A stretch of DNA of 21,032 nt from a virus, in IMG/VR virus record IMGVR_UViG_3300047299_000014, positions 1 through 21,032 of that record, one strand, 5' to 3'. This document shows, piece by piece, positions 14,240 to 21,032 of this stretch. The notes beneath the pieces were generated by a model that had not been told where the DNA came from, did not search any database, and saw only the letters and a list, made by a program, of their open reading frames with translations. Positions within the stretch are counted from its first letter, which is position 1. Each line of letters starts with the position of its first letter. Both the position numbers and the translations under genes were made by a program.

Positions 14240-14427
14240 TATTCAGCCTCTGGAATTTCAGCAACGGCTTCCACAATCTCTTGTGGCTCTTCGACAAATT
14301 TACCTTCTGCGGTAGCTTTGCCGTTTTTCACAAATTCTTTTGCCTCTTTTGTTGGCAAGTCGGCTACTTCGCCAATCTTGAATCGACCAAGAGAGGTATC
14401 AGTATGTTTGGTAAACCTGATTTTCAT
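14239..14427 (-). CDS. Small head-region protein, paralogue of its neighbour, 62 aa
   Basis: I chose ATG 14427 (MKIRFTKHTDTSLGRFKIGE) because AAAGG lies six bases upstream; the frame is open further upstream to 14472 without a good ribosome-binding site. The core KIGEVADLPTKEAKEFVKNG and an acidic C-terminal tail (EEPQEIVEAVAEIPEAE) make it a small protein similar to the preceding gene product: aligned over about 37 residues, roughly 12 positions are identical. Small proteins with an I-G-x-V-x-x-L core are common after capsid genes in many phages. It sits where lambda encodes gpFI, a packaging accessory protein, but I see no direct match. Function unknown. Confidence 0.78.
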   Translation of the reverse strand: MKIRFTKHTDTSLGRFKIGEVADLPTKEAKEFVKNGKATAEGKFVEEPQEIVEAVAEIPEAE

Positions 14428-14629
14428 TTTTAGCCTTTCGACCACGTTTGATGATCGGCTTGGATTCATCAAGACCGATGGCTGTATTGCTCAAAACAGG
14501 CTCTTGATAAGGAACACAGCGACCAGATTTTTTCAAAGCAGCACCCTCTTCATAAGAGAGTTCCAGCACTTGACCAATCCTAGCGATTCCAACGCTAGTC
14601 ATTGTGTTTCTTACGAATTGGTATTGCAT
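14399..14629 (-). CDS. Small head-region protein, 76 aa
   Basis: The protein begins MQYQFVRNTMTSVGIARIGQ and continues VLELSYEEGAALKKSGRCVP. This is a diverged copy of the following gene's product (shared F, T, T-S, G, I-G, V, L and K-x-G positions). A basic segment (KRGRKAKNENQ) lies near its end. The start ATG 14629 lies just below the terminator that follows the capsid gene, and the only Shine-Dalgarno candidate, GAGG, forms part of the terminator's 3' arm. The end overlaps the next gene by 29 bases. It probably assists head completion or DNA packaging, by position only. Confidence 0.72.
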   Translation of the reverse strand: MQYQFVRNTMTSVGIARIGQVLELSYEEGAALKKSGRCVPYQEPVLSNTAIGLDESKPIIKRGRKAKNENQVYQTY

Positions 14630-14633
14630 AGTT

Positions 14634-14661
14634 AAAAACCTCGGAGGTTTCCCCCCGAGGT
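14634..14661 (-). terminator. Rho-independent terminator after the capsid gene
   Basis: On the minus strand ACCTCGGGGG pairs with CCTCCGAGGT (one G-T pair) through ten base pairs closed by a GAAA tetraloop, followed directly by TTTT. It begins 11 bases after the capsid stop. A terminator here would leave a high level of capsid message and reduce transcription of the downstream genes. Late antitermination or leaky readthrough must supply the rest. Confidence 0.85.
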
Positions 14662-14672
14662 CATGTCACTCA

Positions 14673-15764
14673 TTAGGGAGTGATGTCTGCGTCACCCAAA
14701 CAGAAGCTGGCGGCGTGGCGCACAGCAACGTCAGCGGACTGCATAGCCACCACACGCACAGTACCAGTGGTAGAAGCGGTGTAGGGGTCAACCAGAATGT
14801 CCAGACCACCCCACATACCGATAAGCAGGTCAGCGAAGTTACCGAAGTACACATCGCCAGCAGCCACTTGGTTCGACACAATGGCTTTGTAGCCGTTGAG
14901 TTGACCGCCGTCCAGAGCAAACAGGCCAGAACCGCTGTCTTTGGCAGTGGTTTTCAGAGCGCCAGCCATGGCAGCGTTCATGATGTAGGCCAGATTGCCG
15001 CGCAGAGCGTTATCAGCAGCCACTTCGGTTTCCATGCCAACAGCTTCAGCGAAGGTCGGGTAGGTAGCAGCGAAGTCCTTGGTGTTGATGCCGCTGGTGT
15101 TGCGGATACCAGTGGGTTGACCGCTGGTACCAGAACCACTCAGAGCGCCGAGGTCGATGGCCAGAGCCAGAGCAGAAGCCAGATCGTTACGAACCAGAGC
15201 TTCAACATCAGGCGAACCTTGCATCATCAACTGACGGGTCACATCGGTGTAAGCGCCAACAGTCTTGGGCGACATGGTGATCGAAGTGATCGTCATTTCG
15301 CTCTCGCTAGCAGCGGAACCTTCAGTGAACCAGCCACCAGAGGAAGCAGCAGACTTCTTCGGAATCTTGATGTTGCCTTGCAGACCAGTCAGCATCGTTG
15401 CGCCAGCTTGCATCACGCTAGAAGCGTTACGCAGGACATCAACGAAAGCGTCCGGACGGAACTGCTGACCAACCACACCAGCGTCATCGGTGGTGTTCAG
15501 GTCACGCTTAGTCCACTGGCGCAGAACGTCAGCGGGAACCAGCAGACCTTGAGCCGATTGGCCGAAGGCGCGTTGAGCAGCTTCAGAGCACTCGAATTCA
15601 AAGGCAGCGGCGCGTTGAGCAGCGCGGTCGGTTGGGTTGGCCAGAGCGTTGATAGCACGCATCAGGCTGAAGCGTTTAACTTCAGTCTTGTTCATGCCAA
15701 CATCTTGCTGGACGGGAGCGTCAAAAGCGCGGCTGTCAACAGCCACTTGCACGGAGTTTTCCAT
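14673..15764 (-). CDS. Internally initiated major capsid protein, 363 aa (possible second product)
   Basis: Met242 of the fusion protein, at ATG 15764, is preceded by AAAGGA with a seven-base gap, as good a ribosome-binding site as any in the window. It lies at the end of the linker between protease and capsid domains. The product would start MENSVQVAVDSRAFDAPVQQ and contain a short N-terminal delta-like region plus the complete capsid fold, a normal length for unfused capsid precursors. Separate initiation would let the phage make hundreds of capsid subunits per protease, as lambda does with nested genes C and Nu3. Whether this start is used is inferred from the site only. Confidence 0.5.
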   Translation of the reverse strand: MENSVQVAVDSRAFDAPVQQDVGMNKTEVKRFSLMRAINALANPTDRAAQRAAAFEFECSEAAQRAFGQSAQGLLVPADVLRQWTKRDLNTTDDAGVVGQQFRPDAFVDVLRNASSVMQAGATMLTGLQGNIKIPKKSAASSGGWFTEGSAASESEMTITSITMSPKTVGAYTDVTRQLMMQGSPDVEALVRNDLASALALAIDLGALSGSGTSGQPTGIRNTSGINTKDFAATYPTFAEAVGMETEVAADNALRGNLAYIMNAAMAGALKTTAKDSGSGLFALDGGQLNGYKAIVSNQVAAGDVYFGNFADLLIGMWGGLDILVDPYTASTTGTVRVVAMQSADVAVRHAASFCLGDADITP

Positions 15765-16487
15765 TTTGGTTTCCTTTGGGATTTTGACTTCGGTTACCAC
15801 TTCAGCGCGGATTTCCTCAGTCACGGTTTCGGTAATTTGTGGCTCTTCAACCACAGCTTCAGAGTTAGCCAAGACTTCTTCAAGACTACGACCAATGCCA
15901 ACGGACGGGTCAGCGGGAATAGACACGATAGATGCCTCAACTGGTCGCCAATTTGTTGCGCGGTAGGTGCGACCATTGTTCTCTTTCACCATCTTGGTAA
16001 TAGAGTAGCCAATGGACACATTCCCACGAATGTTGTCAGCGACATCACCATAAACCTCTGAAGCCAATGCGCTCTTACCGAAACGCACTGTCGCACGCAA
16101 CTTGCGTGCCGAGCCATCGAGGGATACGGATTCGATAACGCCAATCTGCTTTTCAGGATCATGATCCAGCAAGAGAGGCGCACGACCAGAGTTCAGGAAA
16201 CTCAAGTCGATAGATTCAGGAGAGTGATCCAAGACTTCAGACCCAAACGAACGCTCAACAGGCAATTCGCTGGAAATGGCCATGTTTACACGGCGCTCGT
16301 CTTGCACAACAGCCTCCATAGCGTCTGCACGAGTCAAACGCTCAGATTGCTTACGTTCTTCAGTAATCGCAACTTCTTCAACAACTTCAGTTGTCTCAGC
16401 AACAACCTCTTCGGCCACAGCTTGTTCAGCAACAACTTCAGCAGGAGTTTCTGCGATTACTTCATCAGTGGTAATGGGATTTTCCAT
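14673..16487 (-). CDS. Fused prohead protease and HK97-type major capsid protein
   Basis: The frame gives 604 residues from ATG 16487, which has AAAGG six bases upstream; it opens upstream to 16577, but that would overlap the portal gene without a ribosome-binding site. Residues about 70 to 200 are an S78-family prohead protease: FGSEVLDHSPESIDLS, LLLDHDPEKQIGVIES with the likely catalytic His109, NVSIGYSI with Ser158, and VEASIVSIPADPSVG. Before it lies an Ala/Val/Glu-rich acidic tail and after it a similar acidic linker (210 to 240). From about residue 265 the HK97-fold capsid protein follows (GLLVPADVLRQW, FVDVLRNASSVMQ, GGWFTEGSAASESEM, PYTASTTGTVRVVAMQSADV). The protease should free the capsid during maturation. 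Confidence 0.92.
   Translation of the reverse strand: MENPITTDEVIAETPAEVVAEQAVAEEVVAETTEVVEEVAITEERKQSERLTRADAMEAVVQDERRVNMAISSELPVERSFGSEVLDHSPESIDLSFLNSGRAPLLLDHDPEKQIGVIESVSLDGSARKLRATVRFGKSALASEVYGDVADNIRGNVSIGYSITKMVKENNGRTYRATNWRPVEASIVSIPADPSVGIGRSLEEVLANSEAVVEEPQITETVTEEIRAEVVTEVKIPKETKMENSVQVAVDSRAFDAPVQQDVGMNKTEVKRFSLMRAINALANPTDRAAQRAAAFEFECSEAAQRAFGQSAQGLLVPADVLRQWTKRDLNTTDDAGVVGQQFRPDAFVDVLRNASSVMQAGATMLTGLQGNIKIPKKSAASSGGWFTEGSAASESEMTITSITMSPKTVGAYTDVTRQLMMQGSPDVEALVRNDLASALALAIDLGALSGSGTSGQPTGIRNTSGINTKDFAATYPTFAEAVGMETEVAADNALRGNLAYIMNAAMAGALKTTAKDSGSGLFALDGGQLNGYKAIVSNQVAAGDVYFGNFADLLIGMWGGLDILVDPYTASTTGTVRVVAMQSADVAVRHAASFCLGDADITP
15772..15777 (-). promoter_or_regulatory. 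Internal Shine-Dalgarno sequence at protease-capsid joint
   Basis: AAAGGA on the minus strand precedes the in-frame ATG 15764 by seven bases. It falls in the coding sequence for Pro-Lys-Glu-Thr of the linker, a region free to vary, so a maintained ribosome-binding site there is plausible. Confidence 0.5.
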
Positions 16488-16509
16488 CTCTGACCTTTCG
16501 TTAACTATA

Positions 16510-17973
16510 TTATGCAACAGGCTCTTGCTGATTGGCAATATCAGCAGGAACAGGAGCTTTGTTGCCAAATGGCTCAAATGCCATTTTCAGACCATAACTC
16601 GCAGCCAATTCTTTTTCGGCTTGAATCTGGTCAAACTGCTCTTCAACATCACGACCATATTGGCTTGCAATGTCTTGCATGGACAAAATACCATTTTGCA
16701 AACCAACAACAGCAGCGTTCATTTCTTTCAAAGGATCAACCCACTGGAAACCACGGGCACGATAAACAGTTGCATCAGCAAATTTATCAAAACGGCTTGC
16801 AGGAATCATGATTACGCCATTTTCCATAATGCTCATCAAGAAAGCATTGAAAACAGGCTCAATAAAATGCTGAATCAGGAAATCCTGCAAAACCTTCCAC
16901 TGGTCACGATCTTCAAGCGTGCCTTGACGAATAGACGAGTAGCTAACGCCTTCAAGATCGTTTGCAAGGCTTGTGTAAGAAACACCAAGACCAGAAGCAA
17001 TGCCTCGCAAGATTGCCTTCTCAAAGTCGGCAAAAGCAGAGGTCGGGTGAGTTGGGTCAAACTGCTGGAACTCAACACCTTGAGGTAGTTGATGGAATGT
17101 TCCAGGATCGGCTTCCATAATTGGCACTTTGTTTTCAGTGTCATCAGCAACAAAGCCATCACCTTGAGGCGATGTAAAGAAACCCATTTTTGATGCGCCA
17201 ACACGAGCAGCAACCAACTCAGCTTCACGGTAGCCAGCAAGCATCTTCAAAGAAGAAATCACCGGAGACATCCAAGGAGCGCCGCGGGTTTGCATGGCTC
17301 GCTCTGGCAGATAAGCGTGAATGATCTTGTCCGCTGTCACTCGGTTGTACGACTTGCCCATCCACATTGTAGATGTATCGCCAGGATGCGAAGTGAACAA
17401 ATGGTAAGCAACTGGACGATTGAATTTGTCTAACTCAACGCCCATGCGAATACGGTTTCCGTTAGGAAGAACAGCGTTGTATTCCTCATCAAGCAAATCA
17501 GTCTCAATGAATTCAAGCGCAAACATGAAATCATTTGGATATTTGACAAGACGAACAAGAACTTCGCCATCGCGGATAAGAGACTCAACAAACAGTCGTT
17601 GAGCATCTACCCAAGACATACGACCATCAACGGTACACATACCCTTGCGAGTCCACTTTTTCCAAGAGTTCTCAACAATGGTATTTCCGATCATGTCCAT
17701 CGCGCCATTGTCGTTACGGGCTTTGACTTGAATCGTCACGCCACGCTCACCAACAATGTTTGTTTTGGCAAGAGTCAGAAAGCGTTTTGCATATTCGTTG
17801 TTGCGAGACAAATCACGGCAACGATTACGCAATGTCTTTAGTGCGCCTTTGATTTCCTCGTCAGCAGAGCGAGAAGATGCAACAAAGTCAGCAAACAATC
17901 GACCCTGATTGGCGCCAGCATAAGTGCGCTTCTTCAAGGGTTTCTTGCGAGAAAAAATATCAAGGATTCCCAT
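16510..17973 (-). CDS. B: Portal protein, lambda gpB family
   Basis: The 487-residue protein forms the dodecameric channel at one head vertex. It begins MGILDIFSRKKPLKKRTYAG and continues with the lambda-portal hallmarks LRNRCRDLSRNNEYAKRF, TNIVGERGVTIQVK, SLIRDGEVLVRLVKY and then IHAYLPERAMQTRGAPWMSP. The helix REAELVAARVGASKMGFF and the segment SGLGVSYTSLANDLEGVSYS follow. Lambda gpB has 533 residues, so the length fits. I chose ATG 17973, fused to the previous stop as TGATG with GGGGG upstream, instead of the TTG three bases earlier. In the lambda order it is followed by the protease/capsid gene, which starts 22 bases on. Confidence 0.93.
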   Translation of the reverse strand: MGILDIFSRKKPLKKRTYAGANQGRLFADFVASSRSADEEIKGALKTLRNRCRDLSRNNEYAKRFLTLAKTNIVGERGVTIQVKARNDNGAMDMIGNTIVENSWKKWTRKGMCTVDGRMSWVDAQRLFVESLIRDGEVLVRLVKYPNDFMFALEFIETDLLDEEYNAVLPNGNRIRMGVELDKFNRPVAYHLFTSHPGDTSTMWMGKSYNRVTADKIIHAYLPERAMQTRGAPWMSPVISSLKMLAGYREAELVAARVGASKMGFFTSPQGDGFVADDTENKVPIMEADPGTFHQLPQGVEFQQFDPTHPTSAFADFEKAILRGIASGLGVSYTSLANDLEGVSYSSIRQGTLEDRDQWKVLQDFLIQHFIEPVFNAFLMSIMENGVIMIPASRFDKFADATVYRARGFQWVDPLKEMNAAVVGLQNGILSMQDIASQYGRDVEEQFDQIQAEKELAASYGLKMAFEPFGNKAPVPADIANQQEPVA

Positions 17974-18566
17974 CAATTACCCCCAAATCGCACTTGAACA
18001 GTAGCGCCAGTCTGCTGACCCTTGCGAATTCGCTCGGCAACAGCTTGCTGTTGATATTCGCGCTTGTAGTAATTGCGAGCATCAAGAAGCTCTTTGAATG
18101 ACAGTTTGGTCAGACTGCGACCAGCAATCGTGTAGTTTGCAACATCAGAATCAGCCTTGCCACTAAGCAATGACTCAATCTTTGCAATCATTACCTCTGC
18201 GTGTGAGCGAGGATCAGCGCCATTTACATCAAGGTCAGCAACGCACTCAAAGTAACCGCGATCAACAATGATTCGGTTACCGTCAGAGTTTCGTGAAATC
18301 TCAAGCTGCCAGTGATATACGCCAGCAACAAAATCAGCCGATGTCGTGCTGTTAACAGAGAAAAGGTAGTCGCTACCACTTGCTGTGCCAGTAACTTGAA
18401 TCTCAGTGTTACCTCCACCAGTGATACGGGCTACATATTTTGCCGTATAAGCAGTGTTTGGATAATCCTGACCAAGATCGGTACGTTTCCACTGGATATA
18501 ATCCCCTGGACTTACCTTCTCAGGCTCAACAGTTGGCGCATTAGCAGAATCGAACAGGTTAGCCAT
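17973..18566 (-). CDS. Head-completion protein with extra N-terminal domain, gpW-like
   Basis: The protein has 197 residues, while lambda gpW has 68. The C-terminal 70 residues (ANYTIAGRSLTKLSFKELLD, then ARNYYKREYQQQAVAERIRK) match gpW's strand-helix pattern (lambda FTATSVSDLKKYIAEL). Residues about 10 to 115 form a separate beta-rich domain (PGDYIQWKRTDLGQDYPN, AKYVARITGGGNTEIQVTG, YHWQLEISRNSDGNRIIVDR) of a kind that could be immunoglobulin-like. The place between terminase and portal is exactly that of gpW, which stabilises the filled head. The fusion suggests a longer neck part or an exposed decoration. Confidence 0.78.
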   Translation of the reverse strand: MANLFDSANAPTVEPEKVSPGDYIQWKRTDLGQDYPNTAYTAKYVARITGGGNTEIQVTGTASGSDYLFSVNSTTSADFVAGVYHWQLEISRNSDGNRIIVDRGYFECVADLDVNGADPRSHAEVMIAKIESLLSGKADSDVANYTIAGRSLTKLSFKELLDARNYYKREYQQQAVAERIRKGQQTGATVQVRFGGN

Positions 18567-18599
18567 AGCAGCCCCACAGTTTCGTAAATTGTAGCGATT

Positions 18600-20450
18600 T
18601 TACCGCCATCTGTTAACAAACGAGTTGGGGTTTTTTGGTCTAACAACAGGCTTTTTCTCAGAAACCTCATCTTTTGCCTCTTGCCTGTGCTTATATTTCA
18701 GAGCAAGATTGTTCAAATTGACGTTCAAAATTGCCAAAGCAGCAGTAGCGTAAACCCTAACGTCCAATGCCTCGTTTCGAGTGCGAATCTTCACAAACTC
18801 ACGTTTTGAAAAGCCCTTGTGGTACTTAGTCACAATCTTTTCTGCTGTAAGCTGCTTGTAATATTCCTGATCTCTGCCTTCAGGAAAGTGGCAGTATCCG
18901 GGGCCTGGCTCGTTAATCTTGAACCGAGAAAACAGCTCATGTTTGATAGTGTCAACGCCAACAGGGAACAGCTTAATCTTGCCGATGTTGTTCTTTGATG
19001 GCTTGCCAACCATAGGCTTACCCTCTCCACCAACACCCTTGATGGCAAAAATGCGCCTTGCCTCACGAGTGGAGACATATCTGTAAACAGACTGAGTGTG
19101 GTGGCCACCAGAGTCAATACAAGTTGAGCGAATAATCATCTCTTCGCCAAACTCATGCTCAAAAGGCTGCGCAAGGAATTCGTCAAGTTCACGCCATATC
19201 AATGGCCCAGACGGGTCACCGTGAAAAACCTTGTACGCCATTGACCAAGACTCTTGATCTTTGCCCCAAGCAACGATTTCTGCCTCCAATCGGTCATCCT
19301 GAACGTCAACACCAGCCGTGAGAATCAAACCTTCAGCAGGAACAACGTCCTTGTAATCCTCTGCTCGCTCGGCAAGAGAATAGTCATCAACCTGATCTCC
19401 ACCCTCCTCCCATGTCTCGGCAAGATAGGTGTTTACCCATACCCTTAGAGTTGCTGGCTGTTTCCTGACCTCAAGAAAGTCTCTTACAGCGTCTTCTAAG
19501 GGTATCCACGGAGAATAGATGCCAGAAACAGAGAACCCAGCCGTCTTTGCAGACTTTGATTGAGCAATCCACTCACCCCTGCGGACAGCACGGGCGCGAG
19601 CAGCATCATCCCAGATGCTTCCACATTCCTCACAGACGTAATGTGCAGATTCGGGTTTACCATCATCCCACTTCACTTGACCCCATTTCAGGGTTTGTTT
19701 GTGGCCACAGTCGCCACATGGAACGTAATACTGACGTTTGTCAGATATATCAAAAGCATCCTCAATCCTAGATGCACCCTTGTTTGTCGGGGTGGATACA
19801 AGAATGATTTTGCGGTTCCAGAACGTGGCAGAACGCTTTTTGGCTAGCGTTACAGGATCACCTTCTGAACCTGCCGATACAGGAAAGCGGTCAACTTCGT
19901 CACACAGAACGACACGAATAGGACGGGAAGCAAGAGAAGCTGGACTGTTAGCACCACAAGCCGTGACATGGCCACCAGGGAAACTTTTGTGCAAAGTAGT
20001 GTTGCCAGAATCACGGCTGCGAGGGTCTTTGACAAGCCCCTGCAAAGCAGGAGTGTCACGTAACATAGGAGCAAGGCGGTCTTTACTCCAAGTCTGCGCC
20101 ATATCGAGGGTTGGCTGTACCACGAGGATTGGACTTGGGTCTTGGGCGATGTGGTATCCGACGACATTGTTCAAACACTCCGATTTACCCATCTGTGCGC
20201 CCATCATCAAGACAACAGTCTCAATAGACGGGTCAGAAATGGCATCCATGATACCGCGCTGGTATTCAGCGCGTGATGTATTCCAACTGCCAGGTTCGGC
20301 AGAGGATTCTGGACTCAACTTGCGATATTGGTCAGACCACTCAGATACCGTCAGCTTCGGTGGAGGCTTCAGACGCCGCCTCATCTGCTCCTTCAGAGCC
20401 TTCCGAAACGAGTCCAACTGCATCCTCTTGATTGATTCCGGCAATTTCAT
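18600..20450 (-). CDS. A: Terminase large subunit, lambda gpA family
   Basis: The packaging motor ATPase and nuclease has 616 residues from ATG 20450, preceded by GAGG six bases upstream. The frame is open to a TTG at 20477, and ATG 20384 also has GGAG close by, so the start is not certain. Visible parts are LTVSEWSDQYRKLSPE, the Walker A-like MMGAQMGKSE (about 82 to 91), Walker B RVVLCDEVDRFP (near 179 to 190), and the coupling motif ILVSTPTNKGASRIED. A zinc-binding set (CGDCGH, CEECGS) follows, then nuclease acidic residues in AGVDVQDDRLEAEIVAW and CIDSGGHHTQSVY. The length matches gpA (641). The gene overlaps the small terminase gene by about 110 bases. Confidence 0.94.
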   Translation of the reverse strand: MKLPESIKRMQLDSFRKALKEQMRRRLKPPPKLTVSEWSDQYRKLSPESSAEPGSWNTSRAEYQRGIMDAISDPSIETVVLMMGAQMGKSECLNNVVGYHIAQDPSPILVVQPTLDMAQTWSKDRLAPMLRDTPALQGLVKDPRSRDSGNTTLHKSFPGGHVTACGANSPASLASRPIRVVLCDEVDRFPVSAGSEGDPVTLAKKRSATFWNRKIILVSTPTNKGASRIEDAFDISDKRQYYVPCGDCGHKQTLKWGQVKWDDGKPESAHYVCEECGSIWDDAARARAVRRGEWIAQSKSAKTAGFSVSGIYSPWIPLEDAVRDFLEVRKQPATLRVWVNTYLAETWEEGGDQVDDYSLAERAEDYKDVVPAEGLILTAGVDVQDDRLEAEIVAWGKDQESWSMAYKVFHGDPSGPLIWRELDEFLAQPFEHEFGEEMIIRSTCIDSGGHHTQSVYRYVSTREARRIFAIKGVGGEGKPMVGKPSKNNIGKIKLFPVGVDTIKHELFSRFKINEPGPGYCHFPEGRDQEYYKQLTAEKIVTKYHKGFSKREFVKIRTRNEALDVRVYATAALAILNVNLNNLALKYKHRQEAKDEVSEKKPVVRPKNPNSFVNRWR

Positions 20451-20892
20451 TGAGCGCCTCATAGATGGCATCGTCAAGGATGCCTTTGATTTCTTTTACG
20501 TCTTTGGCTGTATATACAGTTCCAGCCACCTTAGAAGGAATGGACAGCATCTTTGCCCTGAAATTGGATAACTGCTCCCCAATCTCGTCCACAACCTTCT
20601 CGATCTCGATCACCTTGCCCTGCTCCTTGAGCAACTCAATCTCAACCAAAGCAGCTTCAGCAGCAATCTTACGCCTCTTGCCCTCTTCAATGTCAATCGC
20701 GTCCTGATTGCCAATCAGACCATTGACCCTTCTACGCTCCAACCACGCAATAACGTCAGACGTTTCGTAATCAGAACCAGCCCTGCCCTTGCGCTTATGC
20801 AGGATCGGAAAGTGTGGCTCCTTCTGGTACTGCGTCAAAGTCTCCTCTGACAACCCGAGAATGTCTGCCAACTGCTTCTTATTGACGATCAT
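20341..20892 (-). CDS. Terminase small subunit, Nu1-like
   Basis: The 183-residue protein recognises the packaging site and recruits the large subunit. The N-terminal 55 residues (VNKKQLADILGLSEETLTQY, then FPILHKRKGRAGSDYETSDV, IAWLERRR) are a winged helix-turn-helix of the Nu1 type. A long charged helix follows (IDIEEGKRRKIAAEAALVEI), as in Nu1's dimer region. The C-terminus is Glu/Ala/Ser-rich and acidic (ASEASTEADGI), lying in the part of the gene that overlaps the large-subunit start. ATG 20892 has GAGGAG five bases upstream. It is the first late gene in the window, so a cos or pac site is expected just upstream of it. Confidence 0.9.
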   Translation of the reverse strand: MIVNKKQLADILGLSEETLTQYQKEPHFPILHKRKGRAGSDYETSDVIAWLERRRVNGLIGNQDAIDIEEGKRRKIAAEAALVEIELLKEQGKVIEIEKVVDEIGEQLSNFRAKMLSIPSKVAGTVYTAKDVKEIKGILDDAIYEALNEIAGINQEDAVGLVSEGSEGADEAASEASTEADGI

Positions 20893-20897
20893 TGGCT

Positions 20898-20920
20898 CTC
20901 CTCTGCCTATTTTTTAGGCA
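20898..20920 (-). promoter_or_regulatory. Hairpin and ribosome-binding site in the small terminase leader
   Basis: An inverted repeat TGCCTA/TAGGCA with a five-base AAAAA loop on the minus strand (20904 to 20920) is followed at once by GAGGAG (20898 to 20903), the Shine-Dalgarno sequence of the small terminase. The remaining sequence to the right edge (about 110 bases) holds no gene I can support. It is where a packaging recognition site would be expected. Confidence 0.4.
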
Positions 20921-21032
20921 ACTTTCTGTCGTTTTGTTCATAGAACACACTCTACACCACTTTTGTGTGCTTTTCCTAGCAATGGTGCGGGTTTGCAACA
21001 CATCAAGCATTGGCATTTGCTATGAGCATCAA

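Noticed and set aside
14604-16061. Long plus-strand open frame (485 codons) opposite the capsid gene
   Set aside because: It lies antisense to a well-recognised capsid gene, its product is low-complexity Ser/His/Val-rich with no family resemblance, and it is explained by the capsid gene's biased codon use, which avoids antisense stops.
16488-16577. Upstream extension of the protease-capsid protein
   Set aside because: It overlaps the portal end and gives a hydrophobic leader that would target the membrane, unsuited to a capsid precursor; AAAGG marks ATG 16487.
16276-17088. Plus-strand open frame of 270 codons opposite the portal and capsid genes
   Set aside because: It spans the junction of two real minus-strand genes, and its translation resembles no protein family.
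19738-20571. Plus-strand open frame of 277 codons opposite the terminase genes
   Set aside because: It is antisense to terminase coding sequence with clear motifs; no ribosome-binding site or plausible product is seen.
20938-21032. Minus-strand frame open to the right edge for about 31 codons (ends GVECVL)
   Set aside because: It is too short to distinguish from chance, has no visible start in the window and no recognised motif; it might be the tail of an upstream gene.
20920-21032. Possible late promoter upstream of the small terminase
   Set aside because: TTGCTA, TTGCAA and TAGAGT are present, but no pair has acceptable spacing, so I do not call a promoter.

Overview
The window is the late structural (head, tail and fibre) region of a tailed double-stranded DNA phage or prophage with a long non-contractile tail. 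Every gene I can support lies on the minus strand, so the window reads in transcription order from its right end (base 21032) to its left end (base 1). Gene order and recognisable proteins follow the lambda morphogenesis plan: small terminase, large terminase, gpW-like protein, portal, protease/capsid, small head proteins, gpFII-like connector, tail terminator, tail tube, gpG/gpGT chaperones, tape measure, two tail-tip proteins, and a gpJ-like central tail protein. Genes are tightly packed, often with ATGA or TAATG overlaps, as expected for one long late operon. No integrase, repressor, replication gene, endolysin, tRNA or bacterial gene is visible, so temperate versus lytic lifestyle and the host cannot be decided. 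The signal peptides and lambda-type machinery suggest a Gram-negative, probably proteobacterial, host. The small conserved proteins after the fibre resemble families I know from environmental (freshwater or marine) phages.

Head module (about 20.9 to 13.5 kb). The terminase pair, a gpW-like protein with an extra N-terminal domain and the portal lead to a single reading frame fusing an S78/HK97-type prohead protease to the HK97-fold major capsid protein. An internal ATG with a good Shine-Dalgarno sequence sits at the fusion joint, so free capsid protein could be made in excess. A strong hairpin terminator follows the capsid gene, and its 3' arm also holds the apparent Shine-Dalgarno sequence of the next gene. 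Two small related proteins, the gpFII-like connector and the tail terminator complete the head-tail joint.

Tail module (about 13.5 to 5.7 kb). The tail tube gene is followed by a chaperone gene ending in a classical A AAA AAC slippery site. A -1 shift there gives a gpGT-type extended chaperone. The tape measure, two distal tail proteins and a 1102-residue gpJ-like protein follow; the last has fibronectin-like domains, three tandem modules and a run of decapeptide repeats.

Fibre and accessory module (about 5.7 kb to the left edge). A distinctly AT-rich gene with a three-fold internal repeat looks like a later insertion. A near-consensus sigma70-type promoter follows it and drives a fibre with an Mtd-like N-terminus and a self-cleaving S74 chaperone C-terminus. 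Then come several small conserved phage proteins, a coiled-coil/membrane protein, a 30-residue membrane micro-protein, and three consecutive genes for proteins with signal peptides, the last cut by the window edge. This secreted and membrane cassette is the least explained and most interesting part of the window.
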